Shown: in pieces, positions 49,801-61,300 of the stretch
Numbering within the stretch: position 1 is the stretch's first letter
Layout: the number at the start of each line of letters is the position of its first letter
NCBI RefSeq assembly: GCF_032118995.1
Contig: NC_092660.1
Location: 20,260,501-20,324,500, forward strand
From: Asterias amurensis
Taxonomy: Eukaryota; Echinodermata; Asteroidea; Forcipulatida; Asteriidae
Length of the DNA stretch: 64,000 nt
Direction of reading: 5' to 3'
Program-made: the position numbers and the translations under genes
The notes under the pieces: generated by a model
Databases searched by the model: none
Seen by the model: the letters and a program-made list of their open reading frames with translations, nothing else
Told to the model about the DNA's origin: nothing

Positions 49801-50481
49801 GATACCTGTGCAGCCAAAAGTTGCCAAAATGCCCTTACAGCCACGTTTGTTTCAAACAAAAACAGTTTATATGTAACTTCAAATAGTTTTTCTTGATTCT
49901 CTGGTGTTCCTATGGTTTTGGTTTGGTGAACATTTGAGCTATAAGCCCTTCAAAAATTCCCTCTAAAATTGATCCCTGGATTGATGTCTAAAGCGTTATT
50001 ATCCACTAACGGTGTTCCTTATTAATCCATCTATTGCAAACTACTTTTCGGTCTTCTTGTTTTAAAAGTTCTCTTCACTATGTTGAGTTGTTACATAACT
50101 TGACCTGGGTAGTATTCAAAATACTTTGAGAAGAACTGAAAAGCACACAGCAAAAAAGTTTTAACATTCAGTAGAAAATCAAAAGGTTCTAAAGTATGCA
50201 CCAATGAGCTTGTAAATGTTTACATTGGCTACTTAACTATACACAGCTTGGTTCAGAAATAAATGAATTTTAAAACACACTTTATACACAGCCTTACAGC
50301 TACAGAGTATAGAAGTTACATAGAGAACAAATAAATATTGAGACTTTTTTGAACAAATTCTAATGCTTCATGATCTAATGCGATAAATTTGGGTACAAAA
50401 TGTTGCCAGCCAGACTCTGTAAAGGATGTGCAGCTGGTGTCCATACATAAGGAACTATATTGCAAATTACATTCACCTGTA

Positions 50482-50871
50482 TTAAAGGAACACATTGCCT
50501 TGGATCGATCGAGTTGGTCTTTGAAAAGCGTTTGTAACCGTTTTTTATAAAATGCATATGGGTAGAAAGATGTTGCAAAAGTATAATACAATGATCCACA
50601 CAAACATGCCTCGAAATTGCGTGGTTTTCCTTTTACCTCGTCGACTAACACGTCGGCCATTTATGGGGGTCAAAATTTTTACTCCCATAAATGGCCGACC
50701 GTGTTAGTTTGCACAGTAGAAGGAAAACCACGCAATTTCGAGGCAAACTTGTGTGGATTATTGTATTCTACTTTTAAAACATCTTTCCAACCATATGCAT
50801 TATATAAAAAACGGTTTCAAACGCTTTTGTTTTGACCAACTCGTCCGATCCAAGGCAACGTGTTCCTTTAA
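50482..50871. mobile_element. 390-bp foldback MITE at TTAA, second copy
   Basis: Same element as 40406-40795, same length, inverted orientation, with TTAA at both ends. It lies between DCAF15 and the ARHGAP29-like gene. A different repeat follows directly. Confidence 0.85.
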
Positions 50872-50884
50872 TATGTCTTTGAAA

Positions 50885-51125
50885 CTTTGCATGGTGGAAG
50901 TATAACTAAGAGAGGTTTGGGGTAACACTAGATGAATATCTCTTTTTGGAGTAGTGTTTTGGTTCTGACAAGAACCAATGGTTAACAAATCAACATTTCG
51001 ATCAGTATGCTTTGATCATCTTCCATTACTCCTGAAGAGGATCAGAGTGTACTGATCGAAACGTTGAGTCGTTAACGGCAGAATGACAACACTACACAAA
51101 AAGATATATTCACATGTTAGGCAAA
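50885..51125. repeat. Hairpin-rich repeat, GATCAGTATGCTTTGATC family
   Basis: CAACATTTCGATCAGTATGC is answered by GTACTGATCGAAACGTTGAG. A related single-armed copy (CAACGTTTCGATCAGTATGC) is at 62325-62460. Confidence 0.55.
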
Positions 51126-52172
51126 CCTCTCTTTGTCTTGTCGGCTTGTAAGATTGAAAGTGCTTCACTACCCATTTGTTATCATCAACTTCCCATTTTA
51201 ATACTTATTTGTCACTATTAAGACCAGTGTACACATTATTCAATGGATAATGACTTCACAAATATTGTGAAGTAGTCTGTGGTCTACGTAAGGTTTTCGG
51301 TGAGAACATGAAAAACCTATTTGTGAGTAGTGGTGGCTCTGAGAAGAGCGGTTTGTTCTACTCGATGTCTATGGTCTATACACATCTGAACTAATTGTGG
51401 AAAGATTTAACTACATGTACAATGTCCAAATAAATAAAAGGTTTGAACACTTTTATCAGGGAAGGGGGGGGGGGGGGTAAATTACCGTAGCACACATTTG
51501 CTTCTTTTTTTTCACCAAACTTTTCATAGAATAAAGATCTGAGCTAAATTCTTTTTGAGGTAGTGTGTAAATTTGTATAAGTTTTCAATGAATATAATTC
51601 TAAGACTTTGAGCTACTGCACTTTTACAATGTGGCACCATCCTACCACCCATCAAGGTACTTGATAATAAACCTGGGACCAATTTCAAGGCTGTTTATAT
51701 ATATGCAGAAAATGATGCTGAGCGAATCTTCTGCCAAGCATGATTTTCCAGTGATAATAAATGTTTAATGACTCATAGCTTTTCAATACTAGCCCATTGG
51801 CACTATTTTATAAATCTACTAAGCAAACCTTCAGTAGTCTATAGGTCGAGGGACACGGCCAAACAAGTTTTTACGTTTAACTATTCGGCCAGATGCTTGG
51901 TACCTTCATACCCTTTGGGGTAAAATACATCGATAAAAGCTTTGGTAATAGAGAAAGAGAGAAGGCAGTGCAACGCCTACAGACCCAATGGACAATCAAG
52001 ATCAGAGGCATAGGTCGTGTTCCCATTGGATTTTTTCCTCCACTGATACGCAGAAAGTTACCATGACTGGTTTTGGTGTAATTCTACTGTGCATTCTCAT
52101 CTGGATATTCCGCATCGTTTAACAGCATGGTCGGGGTTGGTTTACAGCGTGGAGCTGCTCCTATTGGACCTA
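51126..52172. other. Intergenic stretch
   Basis: No gene recognised. A G run is at about 51463, and a partial CAATTTCA..GCTG MITE end at about 51668. Confidence 0.35.
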
Positions 52173-52566
52173 TAAAGGCCTGGACACAATTGGTAATTAC
52201 TCAAAATAATTGTTAGCATCAAAACTTACTTGGTAACAAGCAACGGAGAGCTGTTGATAGTATAAAACATTGTGAGAAACCGCTCCCTCGGAAGTAACTT
52301 AGTTTTTGAGAAAGAAGTAATTTTCCACAAAAATATTTGAATTTGATTTCGAGACCTCAGAGTTAGGTTTTGAGGTCCCGAAATCAAGCATCTGAACGCA
52401 CACAACTTCGTGTGACAAGGGTGTCTTTGCATCCATTATTATCTCTCAACTTTGATGACCGATTGAGTTCAAATTTTCACAGGTTTGTTATTTTGTGCAT
52501 ATGTTGAGATACACCAAGTGAGAAGACTGGTCTTTGACAATTACCAATAGTGTCAAGTGTCTTTAA
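52173..52566. mobile_element. Foldback repeat, GTGGACACTATTGG family
   Basis: TAAAGGCCTGGACACAATTGG at the left and CCAATAGTGTCAAGTGTC at the right. Same internal marks as 10731-11110. Confidence 0.75.
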
Positions 52567-53400
52567 GCGACACTGTTAAGTTACCAAGGCTGCACAGAAG
52601 TCTTCCGCGACCTCTTTCGGCCTGTTAGTTTTACATCATGGTTGCGGTAGGTTGACAGGGAGGTCAAGTTAACCATGCGTCTGCGTCCTCATGGATTTAA
52701 ATTTGATATTCTACAGAAGAGTCGCAGTACTCTAACCAAAAAAGGTCCAATGGGCACAAAGCTTTAGTCTGTATACAATGTAAACAAACCTAGTGATGCA
52801 CAGTGTGCATGATTTAAGATAAGATAAGAATTTATTCAGCCAATGTTAAAAAGTTAAAAACCAAAACATCGGAAATTGTAGAGCACCTCAAGCTCTCTAT
52901 AAATTAAACAAATAAATATATACAATAGGATGGCTGCTTCCAATGTTCCTGACATGGACATAAAAATTAGAGGAAGCTATACTTTACCATGCTCTATTTG
53001 TTAACAGTGTACACCAACGACAAGTCACGTGCCTCTAGGCATCAATTTCGTGTTTGTACACGGACCATAAACAAACAGTGGCCAAAACCTTGTTTTGCTG
53101 AGCAAACCTTGTTACAATGTTTTGCTAAGCAAAGTTACAAAGAAGTTTAAAAATATAGGTTCCTGCCCTTGAAAAATGACATGTAACTGTTGAAGTTAAT
53201 ACAAACGCAGCACCTTCCAAAGGAAGACAAAACCACAATAGACCACTCTTAATTTATGATTTAAAAAAAAAACATTGTCTACAGTAATATTTTCAAGCCA
53301 ATTGGTATTCCAAGTTGACATTCCTTTGGTTAAATTAGACAAAGCACATCAGTGACAGGCTATTCCTACAAATAAAGGTAGACAATGACATTCAAGTTCC

Positions 53401-53780
53401 TTAAAGGCAGTTGACACTTTAATTTCTCAAAATATTGATTAGCATAAAACCTTACTAGGTAACGAGTAATGGGGAGAGGTTGGTAGTTTAAAACATTGTG
53501 AGAAACGGCTCCCTCTGAAGTGGAGTAGTTTTCGAGAAAGAAGTAATTTTCCACAAATTTGATTTCGAGACCTCAGGTTTAGAATTTGAGGTCTCAAAAT
53601 CAAGCATCTGAACGCACACAACTTCGTGTGACAAGGGTGTTTTTTCTTTCATAATTATCTCGCAACTTCGACAACTGATTGAGCTCAAATTTTCACAGGT
53701 TTGTAATTTTATGCATGTTGAGATATAGCAAGTGAGAAGACTGGTGTTTGACAATTAACAATAGTGTCCAGAGTCTGTAA
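53401..53780. mobile_element. Foldback repeat, GTGGACACTATTGG family
   Basis: TTAAAGGCAGTTGACACTTT at the left and AATAGTGTCCAGAGTCTG at the right, with GAGAAACGGCTCCCTCTGAA inside. Confidence 0.75.
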
Positions 53781-54169
53781 AATTCTAGAAAAATTCTTTA
53801 AAAACTTAAAGCTCAGAATATCAGCATAAGTTCAACCGAAGCCTTCAGCATCTTGTAAAGCATTTGTTTACAATATTTCAATAAACATGTACAGATTTAA
53901 ATACAATATTTGATTATTTATTGAAATAAATATAATTTATTTGTTGTGATATAAAAATACAATTGTTCTGAGCCCTGACTGTTCTGTTGTAAATATGTTA
54001 ATGTTTGTTCTCTCTGTAGGTATTGGAAGTTTCAATTTTGTTTAACTTTGTTTGATCTTTCCTCTGCATGTAGCACCTCTTAACTTCATATGAAGTACTT
54101 ATGTCTGACCATTCAATATCATCCACTATGGTTCTCAATGACTATCAATGTCAGGCCTCCCGGAGTTAC

Positions 54170-54295
54170 ACAGCCTCCGTTGACCCTGGTCTTGGTGCCC
54201 TTTCAAAAGTTTCCAATAGACTTAAAGATTTTCCAATGGAAATGCCCTTTGCAAAATGAAAATGGCCTTGCCTTCTCAAAGATGAAACTCTAGGA
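54170..54295. repeat. Interspersed repeat, TTGGTGCCC family (short type)
   Basis: Contains CTTGGTGCCCTTTCAAAAG and TGCAAAATGAAAATGGCC. Confidence 0.55.
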
Positions 54296-54299
54296 CTGC

Positions 54300-54425
54300 A
54301 ATGTGACTCTGCAATATGATATCATATTGTGAATGCATCATAACATTACACAGTCAACCCTCCTACTGTCTGATCACTAAACGTGAATGCATCATCACAT
54401 TACACAGTCAACCCTCCTATTGTCT
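54300..54425. repeat. Direct duplication, ACACAGTCAACCCTCCTA
   Basis: GTGAATGCATCATAACATTA..CCTACTGTCTGATCACTAAA is repeated about 55 bp further on with few changes: two copies of a local tandem duplication. Confidence 0.6.
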
Positions 54426-54664
54426 GTCCACTAAATATCCTCCACTGTGGTTTAAAGTCTGCAATAGTAGGCTATTTATTATGACAAGGTGAATGCATAA
54501 ATTCAGTACACAAAATGTACAGTCGTGCCACCATACACAGCCAGTGCAGTTGCTTGGATTAAAAATCGCTGGTCAACTCACTGGAAATGTACCGAGAATA
54601 GAAGGGACAAAAGTTTCACACTCAAAGAAATTGGGCCCTTGTTTATAAAGGTCATCCCATTCCT

Positions 54665-54850
54665 GATTCTTCACGGAGGCAACGAAGGCGATTGCCTCAA
54701 TGCCCCTTGGTCATTGCCTTGGTGCCCTTGAAATGCTCCAGTAGAAATTTCCCTATAGGGTGCCCTTTACCAAGGAGAAAGTGCCTTGGTGCCCTTGCCC
54801 TTTCAAAAAACGAAGCATACAGGACTGTCATTCAGGCTTCTAATCAACAA
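54665..54850. repeat. Interspersed repeat, TTGGTGCCCTTG family
   Basis: Second full-type copy, near-identical over long stretches to 4080-4250, same orientation. Confidence 0.6.
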
Positions 54851-55399
54851 ACTATGACTTGTCTGGTGCCCTGACACTAGGCTGTATTTTTAAGATCATA
54901 AAGAAAGGCACCAGTCTATTTACTTGACACCAGCCTCCAATTGATTCAAATAGATTTTGAATCAAATATACAAAATGGCCGAACTAGGATGATGATCTTT
55001 TTATAAGAATATTTGTTCAAATGTGTGACATAGAACTGTCACTATGCATAGAAATACTATCCAGTCTTTCTAAAAGTTGTTTTTCTATTTTATCCAAAAC
55101 TATTTTCAGCCTAACAGGTCCAGCAATCTACACTGGTCATGTGACATAAGTAGAACTAGAAAGAAAAAAAACACTGAAGCCAGTGAAATAAATGTCCACT
55201 GGTCCAGAAGGTAAGCATGAATAGAAAAATGTAAAAGTACTGGCCGATTACTGATGAACCATAGAGTCCGCTGATGTCAGTAACGACCAGGCCATCACAC
55301 CGTAACAGCAGCTCAACCAATAACAATCAGTGGCTAGCCGTCACTTACACACATCCTTCCCATATCAATAAATAAATTCTCCAACCCACACCGGTGCTT
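54851..55399 (-). other. Probable 3' UTR region of the ARHGAP29-like gene
   Basis: Lies directly downstream of the stop codon at 55400 on the minus strand. No other feature seen. The polyadenylation site is not fixed; a minus-strand AATAAA at 54475-54480 is a candidate. Confidence 0.3.
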
Positions 55400-58300
55400 T
55401 CAGACGAACTGCGGTTGCCGCGACTTATTAGAGCGAGGTCGGGACAGACTTTGAGCCGATGATCCCGAATGCTCCGTTGATTCCGATGTTGATGACGAAG
55501 CAGCAGAGTGGCTGCCTGCACTGGACGACGACCCTGCCACCGTGACCTCTGGTTGATCAGTCATCAGGGAGGATCTCTGGGGAGAGTTTTGTGAGTAAGC
55601 ACTCGGGATGTACCGCTCAATGGGCGATAGGTCTGAGAGGGCGTGGCCAGTAGGTGATGACGACTGCCCAGCAGCATCAGAAAGCTGCCCCACTGTCTCC
55701 GGCAAGGATGTAGATAGTTGAGTTTTGTGGTATTGACTGGCCACGGATAATAGTGTCTGTTTGATGGGCTGTGGAGAGGAATCCCGGTGGCACTTTGGAA
55801 CCGGTGAGCGACGACGGACTAACGGGGAAGCGTCTTGGTCAGAGTCAAACTGGTCTTCACTGGCTGAGGCTTCTTCTGAAACAGATTAGACACTGACTTT
55901 AGAATCGCTCCAAACAATCACATAATTTTAACTTCTTATCCAGTTAGTTGAAGAACCAATCATCCTTTAAAATATCTCAGACTTCTGTCCTTTTGTCTGA
56001 TTAAACTGAGTAGTTATTTTAAAACAAAAATTGTTGATTGACAAATCATCTGCTCATTACTATAAGATAACTAATGGCAATTTCATATATGTAATGATAA
56101 AAAGGTCCTTTATGTTAAAAGTTCACACAAACTTAAAAAAAAAAAAAAAAAAAAAACATATTAATTTTTGTTACAAATATTTTACTTGGGAAAATAATGT
56201 TTCTTTTTGCCAAACAACTACTTTGGAGACAACTCTTGATCAATAAACTCCATTTACCAGGAGCTCCAAAACATTTTAAAGCAATTTTATGAAATCCATA
56301 CAAATTGACCTTATAAGTTCTGATAACTTTGCTTTCTTTACCTCCTTCTCCTTCGTTCCCGGAGCTATCTCCATCCCCTTCTTCTCCAGAGTTGACATCA
56401 GCAGCTAGACAAGGCACGATGTCTCCACTATCTTCACTGCTTCCTGGTAAGACAAACCCTGGCACTCTACGTGAGCCAGCTGTTACTGTCTCTACAGGAG
56501 CTGGTGCTGCCATGTGGGTGGAGTTGTTTGTACTTTTGTTCGGTGAGTAGTTAATGCTGCCTGTAATCAAATTTCCAGAAACAATTACAAACATTTAAAG
56601 AGAAAATTTTGGATGATCTCTGTAATCAAATTTCCAGAAACAATTACAAACATTTAAAGAGAAAATTTTGGATGATCTAATTATTTTAAATACCATTTTA
56701 TGTCCAAATATACATTGTTGATAGCAATTATTAATTATTTTACATCCATGGGATTTGAGGCATTGCATGGTGAGGTATCAAAATTTATTTGGTTTGCGGT
56801 AACAATGTGTGTGTGTCTACTTGCCAGGTAGAGTTTGTTGTTTAGAGAACTGTCTTGCTTGTTTAGTGACCCGATAAGAAGAGGAAGATAAAATGAAACC
56901 ATATTAATGAGGGAATAAAACAGTAGGTGACGAGTTCTTAAACACCCGTTTAAAACCGGCAAGGTCGTGGCCATGTTATCGCACAGCCATGACCCTGCAA
57001 GGTTTTAAATGGCCATTAAAGAACGAGTCACTACTCTTTTATTCGCATTCATAAATGCTGCTATGTTAAAAAGCGAAATAAGTCCACAATTATAGACAGT
57101 GTGACACCGTTTCTTTAGCAATTTTTTTGAAGTTTGTGAGTTTGACGGTCGGTGTGTGTTCACATACAAGACGCGATGTTACCAATAGCTACGAATTGCG
57201 TTCCACATAATTCAAACTGGCGTACATTAGCTTGCGCGCCCAACTTGCTTCAGCTGTGTCTTGATCAACCATTTAAACAACCCCACGTGACGCACTCTCA
57301 ACCAATAGGAACTGTCTGGGGTATTTATGAATATGTTTTAAAGATTGAAGACCTGTTGTATTTACCATGGTTGATGTCTGACGGTAGGGGAGAGGACGTC
57401 CTTGGTTCAGATTGAAACTGCTCCACTTGCGTCTCTCTGGGACCAAACACCTACATGATCAATAAATATTTATTAAAATAATTAATTGTAATCACAAACA
57501 GGCCAAAGCAAAAAAACAAACGTATTTGAGCATTACATGTTTGTTTCTAAATTACCAAATTATCCTTAACTAGGAGAGGTTTGCAAATATTTCAGTTAAA
57601 GTCGTCACTACAACATCCTCCTAATCTATGAAAACCTTTATTTTAATTTGGGAAACCCCAAGAAACAAGTCTAATAAAATGTATGGCCTTACCTCTGCAT
57701 AAAGTATGAGCATCTCAATAGCCCTTGTCTGATGGGGCATGTCCACTAATGCTGAGAGGGAAGCTGTGTTATCACTGCAATTGGAGGGGGAAAAATAAGC
57801 TCAATAAATACAACATGTACTCAAAGCCAAAATCTCATCATCATCATTTAGGATGTTTTCATCCAGTATAAGATGTGGCCCTACTCATGTAAATGCCATT
57901 CATTTCTATTTCTTGCAGTCTTTGGTTGCCAATCTATTATCCCAAATCACATATTTTAGTTGATTATACTAAAAAGCACGATCCACAGAGATTACAAATT
58001 AAACTAGATAGTCTATGCACAAAACAGCAAGGTCGTAACTCAGTATTTCAGTGTAAAATAGTGGTGTTTTTTGTGAGGGTGGAGATTGTTTTCTCCCATT
58101 CTTTGTGCTCAGTTCCAAGGTAGATTAGAAAATGGACTCTTTTCGGTAGAGGTGACCCAGCATTGCGAATAACTTGTATTGCCCATGCATCACTTTAACT
58201 CACTTTGGTCTTAGAAGTGTTGGCCCAAACACAATGCTTAAGTTACTTGCAGTCATCTGATTGAAGTCTTCATTCTCTGAAACGCTGCACAAATCAAGAA

Positions 58301-61300
58301 AAAGAAAAAAACTTCTTATGATGGTGAAACTTACACAGAGCTGCCAATGTCTGCACCTAGCGATCCCGGAGATTTGGTTCAACAATCAGGGAGATATATT
58401 TAGAATTTCATTTAACACAATAGGGAAAAAGTTTCCATAATTTTGAATATTGAAAGATTTTCCAGAGCAATTTTCCTCCATCAAAATGAAAGAAAAACCC
58501 TGTAATTGATCTTGAAGAATTTTGAGTTGACATTTACTCACCCTTTAAGATGATGCATAAGAACTCTCAGTGTCTTGAAATTCTCTTCCGGCATGCCGTT
58601 AACGATGATCCTGAGTTTAGAGATCAGTCTCTCCTCAACCTCAGTGCTTTCAGGGACGCTGCGAGGAAACTCCTTGGCTAGACTGATGAATTCTGGGTAA
58701 TGCTTAAAGGTCATCAGAGGCTCAGGGAGCTGGAAATATAAAAATATAAATTAGTTTTAGGCGTGGATGGGTGGATAATGCGTAAAGAGCTTAACCTCTC
58801 AACACTGTGCTCTTGGTTTGATTCACAGCTAATGCCAAATGTTTGCAGAGTTGTGCGGTAGTTTTCTCCTAATCCACAAATACTTTTCTCCCAGCCCTCA
58901 GAAAAACACTTGGGGATACACATTGCTCTTCACCTAAGCATCCAAAGCAGATACTTGTTCCCAATTCAAAACTCATCTCAAAACAGATTTTTTTGGAAAC
59001 CATAGCCATTGAGCTTTTGATTGTTATGTGTATTAGCAAAGTTCTTGTTTTTTTTTGCGCCAGGAGAGGAGTGTAATCATTGACAGACATGAAAATTTTC
59101 AACATTGTTAATGTTTTATTATTAATTTATGGTTCTGCTAACACCATATGACGTGTTTACAGCCCTGCTACTGCCTAAATAAGGAGGAGACAATCCTATA
59201 ATTTGAAACTCTACTTACTTGTCTGAAGTACAGTTTGAGAACACTGGTAATGAGATGTGGAGGGGTCTCAGAAAGGTCAACAAGATCAAGACCATTCTCA
59301 AATGTCTGACATAACTTTTCAACTTTGACCTTTAACCCTGCCACTCGATAGACACCCTATAGATAACAGAAAAAAGTACACTTATGTCAAAGTTAATAGT
59401 AATATATAATTCCACAAAAAGAGACCAAAATGTTAATAATAATAAAAAATAAAAAAATAATTGAGATTATTTCACAATGGAACAATCCATAAAACTAAAA
59501 CTTCCAAAACAATCACAAACCTTCACATGTATTGCTCTCGTGTCGATCTCAGACGTACATTTTGTCACCAAAAATGGAGCATCCCGATTGGTGGCTTTTA
59601 GGTGGTCTCGTAGAGGGACGCCAAAGACATTCATCCTGCCCATAAGTCTCTTACCACCACACTGGATCGCCAGCGATTCCAGGCATTTCTTGTGGCATGC
59701 AAGGCCGCAGCGTTCACACTCCGCGCCATTGAAGTAGACGTAGCTGTCGCACTCACGACACTTAGAGGGGGTACGGAGCTTTCGTATGAGGTGGGTGTGA
59801 GCTGCTTTTGAGAAGGCAAGATTGCGAAAGGAGTTTGGCACTGACTCAATCAGTTCTGTTGAGTTACAAGAAAGAATGTGTATGTTACAACTTGCACAAG
59901 AAGCACACACAGATTTATTTATCTATTTATTTTGTATTCTTTGACCAGGGTAACCCCGTCAGTCGTCAATGATTTTCTTCCTGGCTTTGACCCTTGTATG
60001 TGTTGATGTACAAGCAGTAAATGGGACCTGGCAAGCCTGTGTTATTTATCATGGTGCGTCTTGTACGGCAATGCGCGTTATACGTTGAATCTCAACAACA
60101 AAATCAGAGATTTCTTGTACTGTGTCCTACCCACCTGACGTCTTATCCACAGGGAATAACGGTACCGCCTAACGTCTTATCCACAGGGAATAACGGTACC
60201 GCCTAACGTCTTATCCACAGGGAATAACGGTACCGCCTAACGTCTTATCCACAAGGAATAACGGTACTTACTTGTGCCACTAGGTGTTTGTCGGCTGTCA
60301 TCCGTCTCAACCAACTCATCCCCTGATGACATGGTTCCAGTAGAAACTTCTCTGTTGAGGTTTCGATGGCCATTCATCGGGCTCGCTGACGGCGACGCAT
60401 CAACAGACTTAGTGGAGCTGCCACTCATACTGTCCGAGTCACTAGCGTGTTGTGCTGGTGCAGTGCCCACCCAGGCATGCACTGGTTTGCTCTTATCTGT
60501 TTAAAAAAAAACAGGTTCGGTTAAAACTTCGCTTCTTATGATTTGACACTGACCTCATATCACCAGAGTTCAATTTCATAAATATTGCAGTTTCCTGCTT
60601 AGCGAAAAATAAGCAGGACACCAAACACAACTGGACGCAGTAGAAGTCGAAAGATCAACTGTTGCAGTGGTTCGGAGCGACTCTGGAGCACCTTGGTTTT
60701 AGACGTTGATCTTGACATGAGCCGAGTAACTGTAAATGCTATGTTAAGTCTGAAACAAAATTTATTTTGGTCGATTTAGAGTTGCTCCTAATCTATTTGG
60801 TTCGGTGCGACTATTGCACGCCCGTCTGAAACGGGTGTTCGATAACTCACCTGTCCTATCTGGTGAGCTACTAGTCCTTGGATGTCCTTGCTTACTTGGT
60901 GAAACCAATCTATCATCATCTTGACTGTCCAAGGAGTGGGAGCTTGGCTTACGTGGTCTATCAAACACACTAAAAACAACAGAAGATATCATTAGGATCA
61001 AATTGACGATTTGACATTCATCTCCATATATCTATTTAAAATAACATGTTACATGTGTTAACATGCTGCAAAAAGCAACTTAACACACAAAAGTAAAGAA
61101 AACTGTGTGAACTGTTATCATAATAATTAATAATTTATTATAATAATAATTAATATCATCACACAAACATAAAAAGGTTGATGCATTTTACAGTGTTTTT
61201 TTTTTTAAGTATAAAAGAAAAGCAAAGCTGTCATTTATTTTTACTCCAGAAACTTACACATAAGGCTCAAAGACAAAGGCCTCTGCATGTCTAGACGAGT

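Noticed and set aside
56133..56160. Poly-A run as a possible processed retrocopy tail
   Set aside because: Intronic, with no gene-like sequence beside it and no flanking duplication seen.
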